A stretch of 64,000 nt of DNA from Peterkaempfera bronchialis (lineage in GTDB: Bacteria > Actinomycetota > Actinomycetes > Streptomycetales > Streptomycetaceae), in contig NZ_CP031264.1 of the NCBI RefSeq assembly GCF_003258605.2, forward strand, positions 4,402,001 through 4,466,000. The letters run 5' to 3'. Below the pieces are notes generated by a model that was not told where the DNA came from, did not search any database, and saw only the letters and a list, made by a program, of their open reading frames with translations. Below, piece by piece: positions 32,802-40,672 of this stretch. The stretch's first letter is position 1. Every line of letters begins with the position of its first letter. The position numbers and the translations under genes are program-made.

Positions 32802-33611
32802 ATGGACACGCATGGCGATGCCGCGGTGACCGCGGCCGAGGGCAAGGCCGGCCCGGACGAGGGGACTGCGCAGACCGGCGCGACCGTGGAGGCCGCGGAG
32901 ACCGCAGGGACCGGGCGCGAGTCGATCGGCGACTGGGCGAAGTGCTCCGCCGACCCGCACTACCGCGACGCGGTGGTGGACCTGCTCGGCGCCCTGGCCT
33001 ACGGCGAGCTCAGCGCCTTCGAGCGGCTGGCCGAGGACGCCAAGCTCGCGCCGAGCCTGGCCGACAAGGCGGCGCTGGCCGAGATGGCCTCCGCCGAGTT
33101 CCACCACTACCGCCTGCTGCGCGACCGGCTGGCGGCGGTCGACGCCGACCCGGAGCAGTCCATGCGGCCCTTTGTGGAGCCGCTGGACTCCTTCCACCGG
33201 ATGACCGCCCCGGCGGACTGGCTGGAGGGCCTGGTCAAGGCATTCGTCGGCGACGCCATCGCCGCCGACTTCTACCGCGAGGTCGCGGTCCGGCTGGACG
33301 ACGACACCCGTGACCTGGTGCTCGGCGTGATGGCGGACACCGGGCATGCGCAGTTCGCGGTGGCCAAGGTCCGCTCCGCCATCGACCGGGAGCCCCGGGT
33401 GGGCGGTCGGCTCGCCCTCTGGGGCCGGCGGCTGATGGGCGAGGCGCTCAGCCAGGCGCAGCGGGTGGTCGCCGAGCGGGACGCGCTCTCCAACCTGCTG
33501 ATCGGCGGCGCCGAGGTGCGCGGCTTCGACCTGGTCGAGGTCGGCAAGATGTTCAACCGGATCACCGAGGCCCACACCAAGCGGATGGCGGCGCTGGGCC
33601 TGGCCTCCTGA
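32802..33611 (+). CDS. Ferritin-like fold protein (MiaE-like di-iron family)
   Basis: 269 residues, helical. Candidate metal ligands are Glu in AYGELSAFERLAEDA, the E-x-x-H pair in MASAEFHHYRLL, Asp/Glu in FVGDAIAADFYREVAVRL and the late MADTGHAQFAVAKV. This four-helix pattern fits the ferritin-like fold group related to tRNA hydroxylase MiaE. Whether it hydroxylates tRNA is unproven. The N-terminal 45 residues are Ala/Thr/Glu-rich. The ATG at 32802 has GGAGG almost adjacent, which is a tight spacing. It corresponds in context to Rv3210c of M. tuberculosis (from memory). Confidence 0.78.
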   Translation: MDTHGDAAVTAAEGKAGPDEGTAQTGATVEAAETAGTGRESIGDWAKCSADPHYRDAVVDLLGALAYGELSAFERLAEDAKLAPSLADKAALAEMASAEFHHYRLLRDRLAAVDADPEQSMRPFVEPLDSFHRMTAPADWLEGLVKAFVGDAIAADFYREVAVRLDDDTRDLVLGVMADTGHAQFAVAKVRSAIDREPRVGGRLALWGRRLMGEALSQAQRVVAERDALSNLLIGGAEVRGFDLVEVGKMFNRITEAHTKRMAALGLAS

Positions 33612-33651
33612 GCCCGGTCGGACCTGTCGGACCTCTCAGGCGTTCAGTCGC

Positions 33652-33938
33652 TCAGGCGGTGCGCCGGCTGCGCGGCCCCCGGGGGCCGCGCCGCACCCGG
33701 TCCGGCCGGGCTAGCACCGAGACCAGCAGCACGGCGGCGACCACGCCCACGGCGGTCCGCAGCGGGGCGTGGGCGGGGCCCATGGCGGCCCGTACCACCA
33801 GCCCGGCGACCAGCGCGGACACCCCGCCGGTGAGCACCGTCAGGGAGCGCGGCGGGGGAAGTACGCGGGGAGGACCGCCACGGCGGCCGTCCCCACGAGC
33901 AGACCGGCCACGGCGAGGACGAGGGTCTCCGCGAGCAT
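33652..33938 (-). pseudogene. Small membrane protein gene with a frameshift in a C5 run
   Basis: ATG 33938 has an excellent AAGGAGG ribosome binding site and opens MLAETLVLAVAGLLVGTAAV ... LPAYFPRR, but this frame stops after 32 residues. Reading one base back at the CCCCC run near 33856-33860 continues as PPPRSLTVLTGGVSALVAGL and runs to 33652, with two more membrane helices and a basic tail. The joined product would be about 95 residues with three helices, typical of a small streptomycete membrane protein. It is either a true frameshift mutation, a sequencing error in the C run, or programmed slippage. Confidence 0.65.
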
Positions 33939-33951
33939 GGGGCGCCTCCTT

Positions 33952-34005
33952 GTACGTGCTGCTGGGTACGTACGTGCTGCTGGGTACGTACGTGCTGCTG
34001 GGTAC
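33952..34005. repeat. 18-bp tandem repeat, three perfect copies
   Basis: GTACGTGCTGCTGGGTAC occurs three times head to tail. On the minus strand it directly abuts the ribosome binding site of the frameshifted membrane protein gene, so it lies in that gene's leader. Confidence 0.93.
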
Positions 34006-34127
34006 GGGCTGCTGATCGACCGTGGCTGCCGGGTGCCGAGGCGCCCCCCTGCAAACGGCGCCAATCCGGGTCACAAAGGGCAGTACCCATTCACGCGGCG
34101 TGACATGCCTCGCGTGGCCCGCATGGC

Positions 34128-34165
34128 GAAGGCCCCGCTTCCGCAACTGCGGGAGCGGGGCCTTC
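34128..34165 (-). terminator. Terminator after the DUF3107 gene
   Basis: Perfect 12-base arms GAAGGCCCCGCT (34128-34139) and AGCGGGGCCTTC (34154-34165) lie 11 bases past the DUF3107 stop on the minus strand. Confidence 0.8.
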
Positions 34166-34176
34166 GCGGGCCTGCC

Positions 34177-34404
34177 TCAGATGGTGCCGAAGCCCACCTT
34201 GCGCACCGTCTGCTCGCCGATCTCCACGTACGCCAGGCGCTCGGCCGGGACGATGACGCGGCGGCCGTGCTCATCGGCCAGCGTGAACAGCTTCTGGCCG
34301 CCCTCAAGCGCCTGGGCCACTGTCCGCTCGACCTCATCGGCAGTCTGCGAGCTTTCGAGAACGATCTCGCGAGCCGCGTTCTGCACGCCGATCTTGACCT
34401 CCAC
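34177..34404 (-). CDS. DUF3107 small conserved protein
   Basis: 75 residues starting VEVKIGVQNAAREIVLESSQ and ending ERLAYVEIGEQTVRKVGFGT. I recognise it as DUF3107 (M. tuberculosis TB9.4, Rv3208A). Its function is unknown. The start is GTG 34404, with GGAGGGACGGGAAG upstream. It lies beside and downstream of the TetR regulator, as in mycobacteria, and is followed by a clear terminator. Confidence 0.88.
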   Translation of the reverse strand: MEVKIGVQNAAREIVLESSQTADEVERTVAQALEGGQKLFTLADEHGRRVIVPAERLAYVEIGEQTVRKVGFGTI

Positions 34405-34541
34405 GGCTTCCCGTCCCTCCGGGGTTGCAGCGTTCCTCGCGCGGGGGTTGGCGGAACCGCGGCTCCTCCGCGCCGTACGCGCCCACCTTAACCGGGCGGG
34501 CGCCGCCGACGTGCATGACCGCAGGGACCGACCGGCACCGC

Positions 34542-35261
34542 TCAGTCGGCCTGCGGCGCGGGCTGAGAGCTGCCGTCCCCCGGCTCGCCCTCCTTCGCGG
34601 ACGCGGGGCCCACCCCGTGCATGGGGAACCCCTTGAGGCCGCGCCAGGAGAGGCTGGAGACCAGCCGCACCGCCTCGTCGCGCGGGATCTCGCCGGACTC
34701 CCCGGACTCGGCCAGCCAGTAGCGCGCGGTGACCTGGCACATGCCGCAGACGCCCACGGCGAGCAGCATGGCCTCCTCCTCGGGCAGGTCGGTGTCCTCC
34801 GCGATCACCTTGCTGACCAGCGTCGCGGTCTCCCGGGTGACGCGCTCCACGCGCTCCTTGACCGCGTCCTCATTGGTCAGGTCGGACTCGAAGACCAGCC
34901 GGAAGGCGCCGGACTCGCTGGCGACATAGGTGAAGTACGCCTCGGTGGTGGCGGCCACCCGCTGCTTGTTGTCGGTGGTGGCCTCCAGCGCGGTGCGGAT
35001 CGCCTCCACCAGGGCGTCGCAGTGCTTGTCCAGCAGCGCCAGATAGAGCTCCAACTTCCCGGGGAAGTGCTGGTACAGCACGGGTTTGCTGACGCCTGCG
35101 CGCTCGGCGATGTCGTCCATGGCAGCGGCGTGGTAACCCTGGGCGACGAACACCTCCTGGGCAGCGCCGAGCAGCTGGTTGCGGCGGGCGCTCCGCGGAA
35201 GGCGTCCAGTGCTCCTGCTGCCTGGGCGCGGGCGCTCGTCCGTGTCCTGGATGGCCGTCAC
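34542..35261 (-). CDS. TetR-family regulator (FasR-like)
   Basis: 239 residues. The helix-turn-helix is typical: ARRNQLLGAAQEVFVAQGYH, then MDDIAERAGVSKPVLYQHFP. The effector domain includes AYFTYVASESGAFRLVFESD and AVGVCGMCQVTARYWL. The gene order with DUF3107 and the ferritin-like gene matches Rv3208 (FasR, a fatty-acid synthase activator in mycobacteria). FasR-like is therefore a synteny-based inference, and streptomycetes may regulate fas differently. I chose GTG 35261 because GAGGAGC lies four to five bases upstream. A GTG four codons earlier is the alternative. Confidence 0.83.
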   Translation of the reverse strand: MTAIQDTDERPRPGSRSTGRLPRSARRNQLLGAAQEVFVAQGYHAAAMDDIAERAGVSKPVLYQHFPGKLELYLALLDKHCDALVEAIRTALEATTDNKQRVAATTEAYFTYVASESGAFRLVFESDLTNEDAVKERVERVTRETATLVSKVIAEDTDLPEEEAMLLAVGVCGMCQVTARYWLAESGESGEIPRDEAVRLVSSLSWRGLKGFPMHGVGPASAKEGEPGDGSSQPAPQAD

Positions 35262-35490
35262 GGCGCTCCTCACATCACGGTCAACGGCTCGCGGTGACGC
35301 CGTCCGGAACCGCAGGAGCGGGCCGCGCGTGCGCTGCGGCCCTCCGTCGGCCGGCCGGCGGCCGGGGCCGTGCGGTCGGTGCCTTGCAAGGTCCCCATCC
35401 TACTTTTGGGTAACCGCTCCTGCCCACGGTGGAGCGGAGAAAAGCGCAGCTCGCCCTTGTGGGAAAGCCACAACCCGCCCGTCGGCCGGG

Positions 35491-35799
35491 TCAGCGGTAG
35501 TCGTCCTCGTCCAGGTCGACCACCCTCCGCTGCTCGGTGGCGTCGGCCGGGTCGGCGTCGTACCCGGTGCGGCCGGTGTCCGGTTCGTCACGCTGCGGGC
35601 GCAGCTCCCGGTGCTGCTCCTGGGCGTCGGCCTCGGGCGCCTCCAGATCGAGTTCCTCGGCCTCCTCCGGCTCCTCCGTCTCCTCGAAGTCCTCGAAGTC
35701 GTCGGGGTCGGAGGGCTCGGGCCTGCCGGTGAGTGCCTCGTCGGGGAAGGGCCCCGGGGCGGTGCGGGGGCTGGCGCCGCGCGGCGTCGTGTCGGACAT
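35491..35799 (-). CDS. Small acidic hypothetical protein
   Basis: 102 residues, strongly acidic: PSDPDDFEDFEETEEPEEAE in the middle and RRVVDLDEDDYR at the C-terminus. It is predicted to be mostly disordered, with no signal peptide or membrane segment. ATG 35799 has GGGAGG five bases upstream, which supports translation. Function unknown. It diverges from the LipV-like gene, and the conserved-looking acidic tail suggests a binding motif. Confidence 0.65.
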   Translation of the reverse strand: MSDTTPRGASPRTAPGPFPDEALTGRPEPSDPDDFEDFEETEEPEEAEELDLEAPEADAQEQHRELRPQRDEPDTGRTGYDADPADATEQRRVVDLDEDDYR

Positions 35800-35940
35800 C
35801 GTGCCTCCCTGTGCCGGCCGCCCCACCGGGCCTCGGCCCGCCGGGGGCGGCCTTCTCTTGGCTGAGCACAGGAGAGCGTGCCCCGGGGTCCGCACCGGCA
35901 CACCGGGCCGACCGGCCCTGCGCGCGGGTGGCGCAGCGGG

Positions 35941-35978
35941 GTGACGGCCGGGGGTGTGACGGCCGGGGGTGTGACGGG
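35941..35978. repeat. 15-bp tandem repeat, about 2.5 copies
   Basis: GTGACGGCCGGGGGT occurs at 35941-35955 and 35956-35970, followed by a partial copy. It lies in the divergent promoter region between the acidic protein gene and the LipV-like gene. Confidence 0.8.
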
Positions 35979-36043
35979 ATGCACAGGGGAGGTCGTACGG
36001 CGGCCCCGCGCGCCCCCGGGGGTGCTGCGTAGCATCGGTCTCC

Positions 36044-37045
36044 ATGACCAGCCGGCCGCAGACCCCGCCCCCGGTCCCGCACCAGGCCCCGCAGCAGGCC
36101 CCGTACCGGGCGCCCGAACACCCGCTGCGCACGGTGGCCGTGCCCGGCTGCACGCTGGCGGTCGGCGCGGTGGAGCCGCGCCGACCGGGGCTGCCGCCGG
36201 CCGTCCTGGTGCACGGCCTGGGCGGCTCCACCCAGAACTGGGCCGACCTGATGGCGGAGCTGAGCGGCGAGGTCCACGCCGAGGCCGTGGACCTGCCCGG
36301 GTTCGGGCACTCGGCGCCGCCGGACGACGGCGACCTCTCCGTCTCGGGGCATGTGCGCGCGGTCGTCTCCTATCTGGAGTCCGCCGACCGGGGCCCGGTG
36401 CACCTCTTCGGCAACTCGCTGGGCGGCGCGGTCGCGGTGCGGCTCGCGGCGCTCCGGCCCGACCTGGTGCGCACCCTGACGCTGGTCTCCCCGGCGCTGC
36501 CGGAGATCCCGCCGCAGCCGACCGCGCTGCCCACCGGCCTGCTGGCGGTGCCCGGCGTGCCCCGGCTCTTCGAGCGGCTCACCACCGGGCAGAGCGTGGA
36601 GCGGCGCACCGCCGGGCTCTTCGAGCTGATCTACGGCGACCCGGCGCTGATCCCGCAGGAGCGGCGGGAGGCGGCGGTGCAGGAGTACCGGCGGCGGATG
36701 GACCTGCCGTATGCCATGGATGTGCTGGCCCGCTCGGCGCGCGGCATCGTCCGGGCGTACACCGAGCGGGGCGGGCAGTCGCTCTGGCGGCAGGCTGAGC
36801 GGGTGCAGGCGCCGGTGCTGCTGGTGTACGGGCTGAAGGACAAGCTGGTGTCGTACCGCAGCGCCCGGCGGGCCTGCCTGGCCTTCCCGGACGCGCGGCT
36901 GCTGGTGCTGCCCGACTCCGGGCATGTGGCGATGATGGAGCACCCGCAGCAGGTGGCGCGGGCCTTCCGGGAGCTGCTGGCGGAGACCGGATCGGCTGCG
37001 GAACGGGCCGCTGGGCGCGGTGAGCTGACGGACGCTCAGCCGTAG
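36044..37045 (+). CDS. Alpha/beta hydrolase (LipV-like)
   Basis: 333 residues. After about 30 Pro-rich residues the fold starts at VPGCTLAVGAVEPRRPG. The oxyanion region is LVHGLGGSTQNWADL, the nucleophile Ser is in LFGNSLGGAVAVRLA, the acid is probably the Asp in LVYGLKDKLVSY, and the His is in LPDSGHVAMMEHP. The cap domain contains FELIYGDPALIPQERREAAV. In mycobacteria lipV (Rv3203) sits in the same neighbourhood as moeB1 and the adnAB genes. The substrate is unknown. It overlaps the convergent lipoprotein gene by ten bases at the 3' end. Confidence 0.85.
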   Translation: MTSRPQTPPPVPHQAPQQAPYRAPEHPLRTVAVPGCTLAVGAVEPRRPGLPPAVLVHGLGGSTQNWADLMAELSGEVHAEAVDLPGFGHSAPPDDGDLSVSGHVRAVVSYLESADRGPVHLFGNSLGGAVAVRLAALRPDLVRTLTLVSPALPEIPPQPTALPTGLLAVPGVPRLFERLTTGQSVERRTAGLFELIYGDPALIPQERREAAVQEYRRRMDLPYAMDVLARSARGIVRAYTERGGQSLWRQAERVQAPVLLVYGLKDKLVSYRSARRACLAFPDARLLVLPDSGHVAMMEHPQQVARAFRELLAETGSAAERAAGRGELTDAQP

Positions 37046-37578
37046 ATCCGGTGGCAGGTCCGCTCCTCGCTGCTGCCGGCCGGCCAGCGGCCGTAGCGGG
37101 TGCCGAGGTCGCAGACGGAGACCTTGCCGACGGGGCGTCCGCCGGTGCGCGGGCCGGGTTGGCCGCCGGAGTGGTGCGCTTGGGGGGCGTGCGGCTGCGG
37201 GTCGTGCGCCTGGGGTTTGTGCGCCTGGGGTTCGTGCGCCTGCGGGGTATGAGGCTGCGGGGCGTGCGGCCGGGGCGTGTTCGGGCCGGGTGTGCTCGGG
37301 TGGGGCGTGCCGGGTGAGGGCGCGGCGGCCGAGGACGGGGCGGGGCGCGAGGAGTCGGTGCCGTCGGGTCCGGTCTCGGCGACGCCGTAGTGCTCCACCG
37401 GGCGGCCGTCCTCACCGTCGGGGCTCCAGGTGGGGGTCGCGCGGGCGGTGACCCCGGCCGGGTCGGTGGTCCGGACGTCGCGCGGGGTGGTGGAGACGCA
37501 GCCGCAGAGCAGCGCCGCGCAGAGCAGGGCGAGCGGTGCCAGACGGGCGGGGCGGGCCGGGTGCGGGGTGGCAGGCAT
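37036..37578 (-). CDS. Lipoprotein with PQAH repeats
   Basis: 180 residues. The signal peptide ends in a lipobox (LLCGC, Cys near residue 27). The middle is a Pro/His-rich repeat (PQAHEPQAHKPQAHDPQPHA) encoded by imperfect 15-base repeats, probably a flexible, metal-binding or wall-spanning linker. The C-terminal 30 residues look conserved: KVSVCDLGTRYGRW and SSEERTCHRIYG, with two Cys that could form a disulfide. The function is unknown. A GAGGAAG ribosome binding site precedes ATG 37578. Confidence 0.72.
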   Translation of the reverse strand: MPATPHPARPARLAPLALLCAALLCGCVSTTPRDVRTTDPAGVTARATPTWSPDGEDGRPVEHYGVAETGPDGTDSSRPAPSSAAAPSPGTPHPSTPGPNTPRPHAPQPHTPQAHEPQAHKPQAHDPQPHAPQAHHSGGQPGPRTGGRPVGKVSVCDLGTRYGRWPAGSSEERTCHRIYG

Positions 37579-37688
37579 CGGGACTTCCTCCGGCGTGGAC
37601 GGGTGGTGCCTCGCCCTGCGAACGAGTGGGCCGGGCGGGAGGATGTGCCTTTTGTGCCGGTACGCCCATCAATTTTGACTATTTACTT

Positions 37689-37712
37689 ATGAGAGTTCAA
37701 AGTTTCTCTCAT
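37689..37712. promoter_or_regulatory. Inverted repeat in AT-rich promoter region of the peptide ABC operon
   Basis: ATGAGAG (37689-37695) and CTCTCAT (37706-37712) are perfect arms around a ten-base AT-rich centre. Just upstream is TTGACT (37675-37680), a good -35 element. This is a likely operator or promoter for the ABC operon. The right arm overlaps the ATG of the leader ORF. Confidence 0.5.
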
Positions 37713-37806
37713 GGTTCGCACCGGTCCGTCCTGTCGCAGCGCCGCCTTCCGGCTGGCGCTCCTCGGCGTGGCCGCGCTCTGCGTCGCCGACGTCGACTGT
37801 CGCTGA
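37711..37806 (+). CDS. Candidate leader peptide (uORF) of the peptide ABC operon
   Basis: A 31-codon frame starts MVRTGPSCRSAAFRLALLGV and ends LCVADVDCR, with three Cys including one next to the last codon. Short ORFs ending in Cys-containing tails occur upstream of streptomycete transporter operons and are thought to respond to cysteine or sulfur supply through ribosome stalling. That comparison is from memory. No strong ribosome binding site precedes the ATG. A GC-rich stretch of 150 bases follows before the binding-protein gene. Confidence 0.4.
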   Translation: MVRTGPSCRSAAFRLALLGVAALCVADVDCR

Positions 37807-37955
37807 CGCGTCCTCAGGGCACCACGCCCCAGCCGCGAACCCAACTCCCCTCCCCGCCGGGCCGGTCGGCGTCCTGCCGCCGCGCCCCGCGCCGTTCCCC
37901 ACCCCCGCGCGTCCCCGTCCCGGGACGACCGGAACCACCCCCGAGAGGTACTCCC

Positions 37956-39677
37956 ATGAGCAAGTCCAGGGCCCTGTACGCGGCCACCGGTGTGGCGCTG
38001 CTGTCCAGCCTCGCCGTCGCCTGCGGCAGCGGCGGTGGCGGGGGTGGCGGCGGTACGGCCGGAAAGAAGGCGTTCGACCCCGCCGACTACCAGGGCGGCA
38101 CCCTGACCGTGCTCAACCAGCGCGACCAGGGCCACTTCGACCCGGCGCGGCTGTACACCTCCGGCGGCGGCAAGATCCCCACGCTGGTGTTCCGCACGCT
38201 GACCACCCGCAACCACACCACCGACGGCCCCGACAGCGCCAAGCCGGTACCCGACCTGGCGACCGACCTCGGCACGCCCAGCGACGGCGCCAGGACCTGG
38301 ACGTACCACCTCAAGGCGGGCCTGAAGTACGAGGACGGCACGCCCATCACGGCCCAGGACGTCAAGTACGGGATCGAGCGGTCCTTCGCCGCCGAACTGC
38401 CCGGCGGCGCCCCCTATCTGCGCGACTGGCTGATCGGCGGCGAGAGCTACCAGGGCCCGTACAAGGGCGGCAAGGAGCTGGACTCCATCGAGGTGCCGGA
38501 CGACCGCACCATCGTCTTCCACCTGCGCAAGCCCGAGGGCGACTTCCCGTACCTGGCCACCGCCACCCAGTTCGCCCCGGTGCCCAAGGCCAAGGACACC
38601 GGCGTCAACTACGAGAAGCACCCGGTCTCCTCCGGCCCCTACAAGGTCGTCAGCAACGACCAGGGCAAGACCATCGTGCTGGACCGCAACCCCCACTGGT
38701 CGAAGCAGCTCGACGACCAGCGGCTGGCCGGACCGGACCGGATCGTGGTGCAGTCCGGCCTCGACCCGGCGGTGATCAACCAGCGGCTGGCCGGCAGCAC
38801 CGGCGCCGACGCCAAGGCCGTCACCACCGACACCGACATCGACGCCTCCGTACTGGCCAGGCTGAACGGCCCGCAGGGGCTGAAGGACCGGGTGGCCACC
38901 GGCTACTTCGGCGAGACCTGGTACCTCGCCTTCAACACCAAGGCCAAGCCCTTCGACAACCAGAAGGTGCGCGAGGCGATCTCCTACGCCGTGGACCGCC
39001 AGTCGGTGGTCAACGCGGTCGGCGGCAGCGCCGTCGCCAAGCCCGCCACCACCTTCCTGCCCGACCAGAAGGCGTTCGGCTACACCCCGTACGACTACTT
39101 CCCCGGCGGCACCGCGGGCGACCCCGCCAAGGCCAGGCAGGTGCTGGCCGAGGCCGGCTACCCCGACGGCCTGACCATCACCCTCAGCCACACCACCCTG
39201 GCGGGCCAGGGCAGCGGCCCCGAGGTCGCCACCGCGATCCAGGAGGCCCTGAAGAAGGCCGGCATCACGGTCAGGCTCCAGGCGTCCGAGGCCAACGACT
39301 ACTCCGAGAAGACCCAGAAGCCGGCCACCGAGCCGGGCCTCTTCCTCCAGAGCTGGGGCGCCGACTGGCCGTCCGGCGGCCCCTTCCTGGCCCCGGTCTT
39401 CGACGGCCGGCAGATCCTCAAGGACGGCGGCAACTTCAACGCCAGTCAGCTGGACGACCCGGCGGTCAACGCCGAGATCGACGCCGTCAACCAGATCACC
39501 GATCCGGCAGCCGCCGCGGAGCGCTGGGGCCGACTCGACGCCGACCTGGGCAGGCGGGCGCTGACCGTGCCGCTCTACCACCCCGTCTACAAGCGGCTCT
39601 TCGGCAAGGACGTCACCAACGCCTATGTCAGCCAGTGGAACGGGCTCTACGACCTGTCCCGCATCTCGGTGAAGTAG
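37956..39677 (+). CDS. Peptide/solute ABC transporter substrate-binding lipoprotein (SBP family 5)
   Basis: 573 residues. Signal peptide with lipobox LAVAC (Cys near residue 23), then a Gly-rich linker (CGSGGGGGGGG). The family-5 solute-binding fold shows GLKYEDGTPITAQDVKYGIE, SSGPYKVVSNDQG and FDNQKVREAISYAVDRQSVV. It captures oligopeptides or similar solutes outside the cell for the downstream permeases. ATG 37956 has GAGAGG upstream and fits the signal peptide. The large in-frame extension upstream is not part of the protein. Confidence 0.93.
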   Translation: MSKSRALYAATGVALLSSLAVACGSGGGGGGGGTAGKKAFDPADYQGGTLTVLNQRDQGHFDPARLYTSGGGKIPTLVFRTLTTRNHTTDGPDSAKPVPDLATDLGTPSDGARTWTYHLKAGLKYEDGTPITAQDVKYGIERSFAAELPGGAPYLRDWLIGGESYQGPYKGGKELDSIEVPDDRTIVFHLRKPEGDFPYLATATQFAPVPKAKDTGVNYEKHPVSSGPYKVVSNDQGKTIVLDRNPHWSKQLDDQRLAGPDRIVVQSGLDPAVINQRLAGSTGADAKAVTTDTDIDASVLARLNGPQGLKDRVATGYFGETWYLAFNTKAKPFDNQKVREAISYAVDRQSVVNAVGGSAVAKPATTFLPDQKAFGYTPYDYFPGGTAGDPAKARQVLAEAGYPDGLTITLSHTTLAGQGSGPEVATAIQEALKKAGITVRLQASEANDYSEKTQKPATEPGLFLQSWGADWPSGGPFLAPVFDGRQILKDGGNFNASQLDDPAVNAEIDAVNQITDPAAAAERWGRLDADLGRRALTVPLYHPVYKRLFGKDVTNAYVSQWNGLYDLSRISVK

Positions 39678-39687
39678 GGCGAGTGCC

Positions 39688-40665
39688 TTGACCGAGACCG
39701 CAACGGTCCTCGACCCCGCCGCCGAGGGCACCGCCCCTCGGCGGCGGGGCCAGGCCCTGCGGCGGCTGCGCCGCAACCGGGCCGCCCTGGCGGCGCTGGG
39801 CGTGATGCTGCTGCTGGTGCTCTTCGCCCTGGCGGCGCCGCTGCTGGCCGCACTTGAGGGCCAGGACTGGACCACCTTCCACAGCGACCTGATCGACTCC
39901 GCCACCGGGGGCGTACCGATCGGCCCCTTCGGCGGCGCGAGCGCCGACCACTGGCTGGGCGTGGAGCCCGGCACCGGCCGCGACGTCTTCGCCCGGCTCG
40001 CCTACGGCGCCCGGGTGTCGCTGGCCGTCGCGGTCGGTGCCACCGCCGTCCAGATCGCCCTCGGCACCCTGGTCGGACTGGCCGCCGGACTCGGCAACCG
40101 GCTCGCGGACACCGTGCTGAGCCGGACCATGGACCTGGTCATCGCCTTCCCCGAGCTGGTCTTCGCCATCGCGCTGATGGCGATCGTGCCGGAGAGCTTC
40201 CCCCGGCCGGTGCTGCTGACGCTGGTCATCGGCGCCCTCGGCTGGGGCTCGACCGCCCGTGTGGTCCGCGCCCAGGTGCTCTCGCTGCGCGGCCTGGACT
40301 ATGTGGCCGCCGCCCGGCTCGGCGGCTCCGGGCGGTGGCGGGTGGCCCGCCGGGAGGTCCTGCCCGGACTGGCCGCACCCGTCATCACCTATGCGCTGCT
40401 GCGGCTGCCGGTCAATGTCGCCTACGAGGCAGGGCTCTCCTTCCTCGGCGTCGGCGTCCGGCCGCCCACCCCCTCCTGGGGCCAGATGCTCTCCACCGCC
40501 ACCACCTGGTACGGCACCGACCCGACGTATGTGCTGCTGCCCGCCGGGCTGCTCTTCGCCACCGTGCTGGCCTTCACCGTCTTCGGCGACGGGCTGCGCA
40601 CCGCCCTCGATCCGCGCGCCGCCTCCCGGCTGCGGGTCGGCACCCGGCGCCGCGCCAAGGACTGA
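39688..40665 (+). CDS. ABC transporter permease (DppC/OppC type)
   Basis: 325 residues with about six helices and an N-terminal cytoplasmic segment. The EAA-loop region reads LDYVAAARLGGSGRWRVARR. Other marks are DHWLGVEPGTGRDVFARLAYGAR and the C-terminal FTVFGDGLRTALDPR, all typical of DppC-like subunits. The start is TTG 39688, ten bases after the binding-protein stop, with GGGCGAG upstream, so the genes are co-translated. Here the C-type permease precedes the B-type, the reverse of the usual dpp order. Confidence 0.92.
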   Translation: MTETATVLDPAAEGTAPRRRGQALRRLRRNRAALAALGVMLLLVLFALAAPLLAALEGQDWTTFHSDLIDSATGGVPIGPFGGASADHWLGVEPGTGRDVFARLAYGARVSLAVAVGATAVQIALGTLVGLAAGLGNRLADTVLSRTMDLVIAFPELVFAIALMAIVPESFPRPVLLTLVIGALGWGSTARVVRAQVLSLRGLDYVAAARLGGSGRWRVARREVLPGLAAPVITYALLRLPVNVAYEAGLSFLGVGVRPPTPSWGQMLSTATTWYGTDPTYVLLPAGLLFATVLAFTVFGDGLRTALDPRAASRLRVGTRRRAKD

Positions 40666-40672
40666 TCCCCCC

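Noticed and set aside
33952-34005. CRISPR or attachment site
   Set aside because: Three contiguous 18-bp repeats without spacers, integrase or tRNA nearby.
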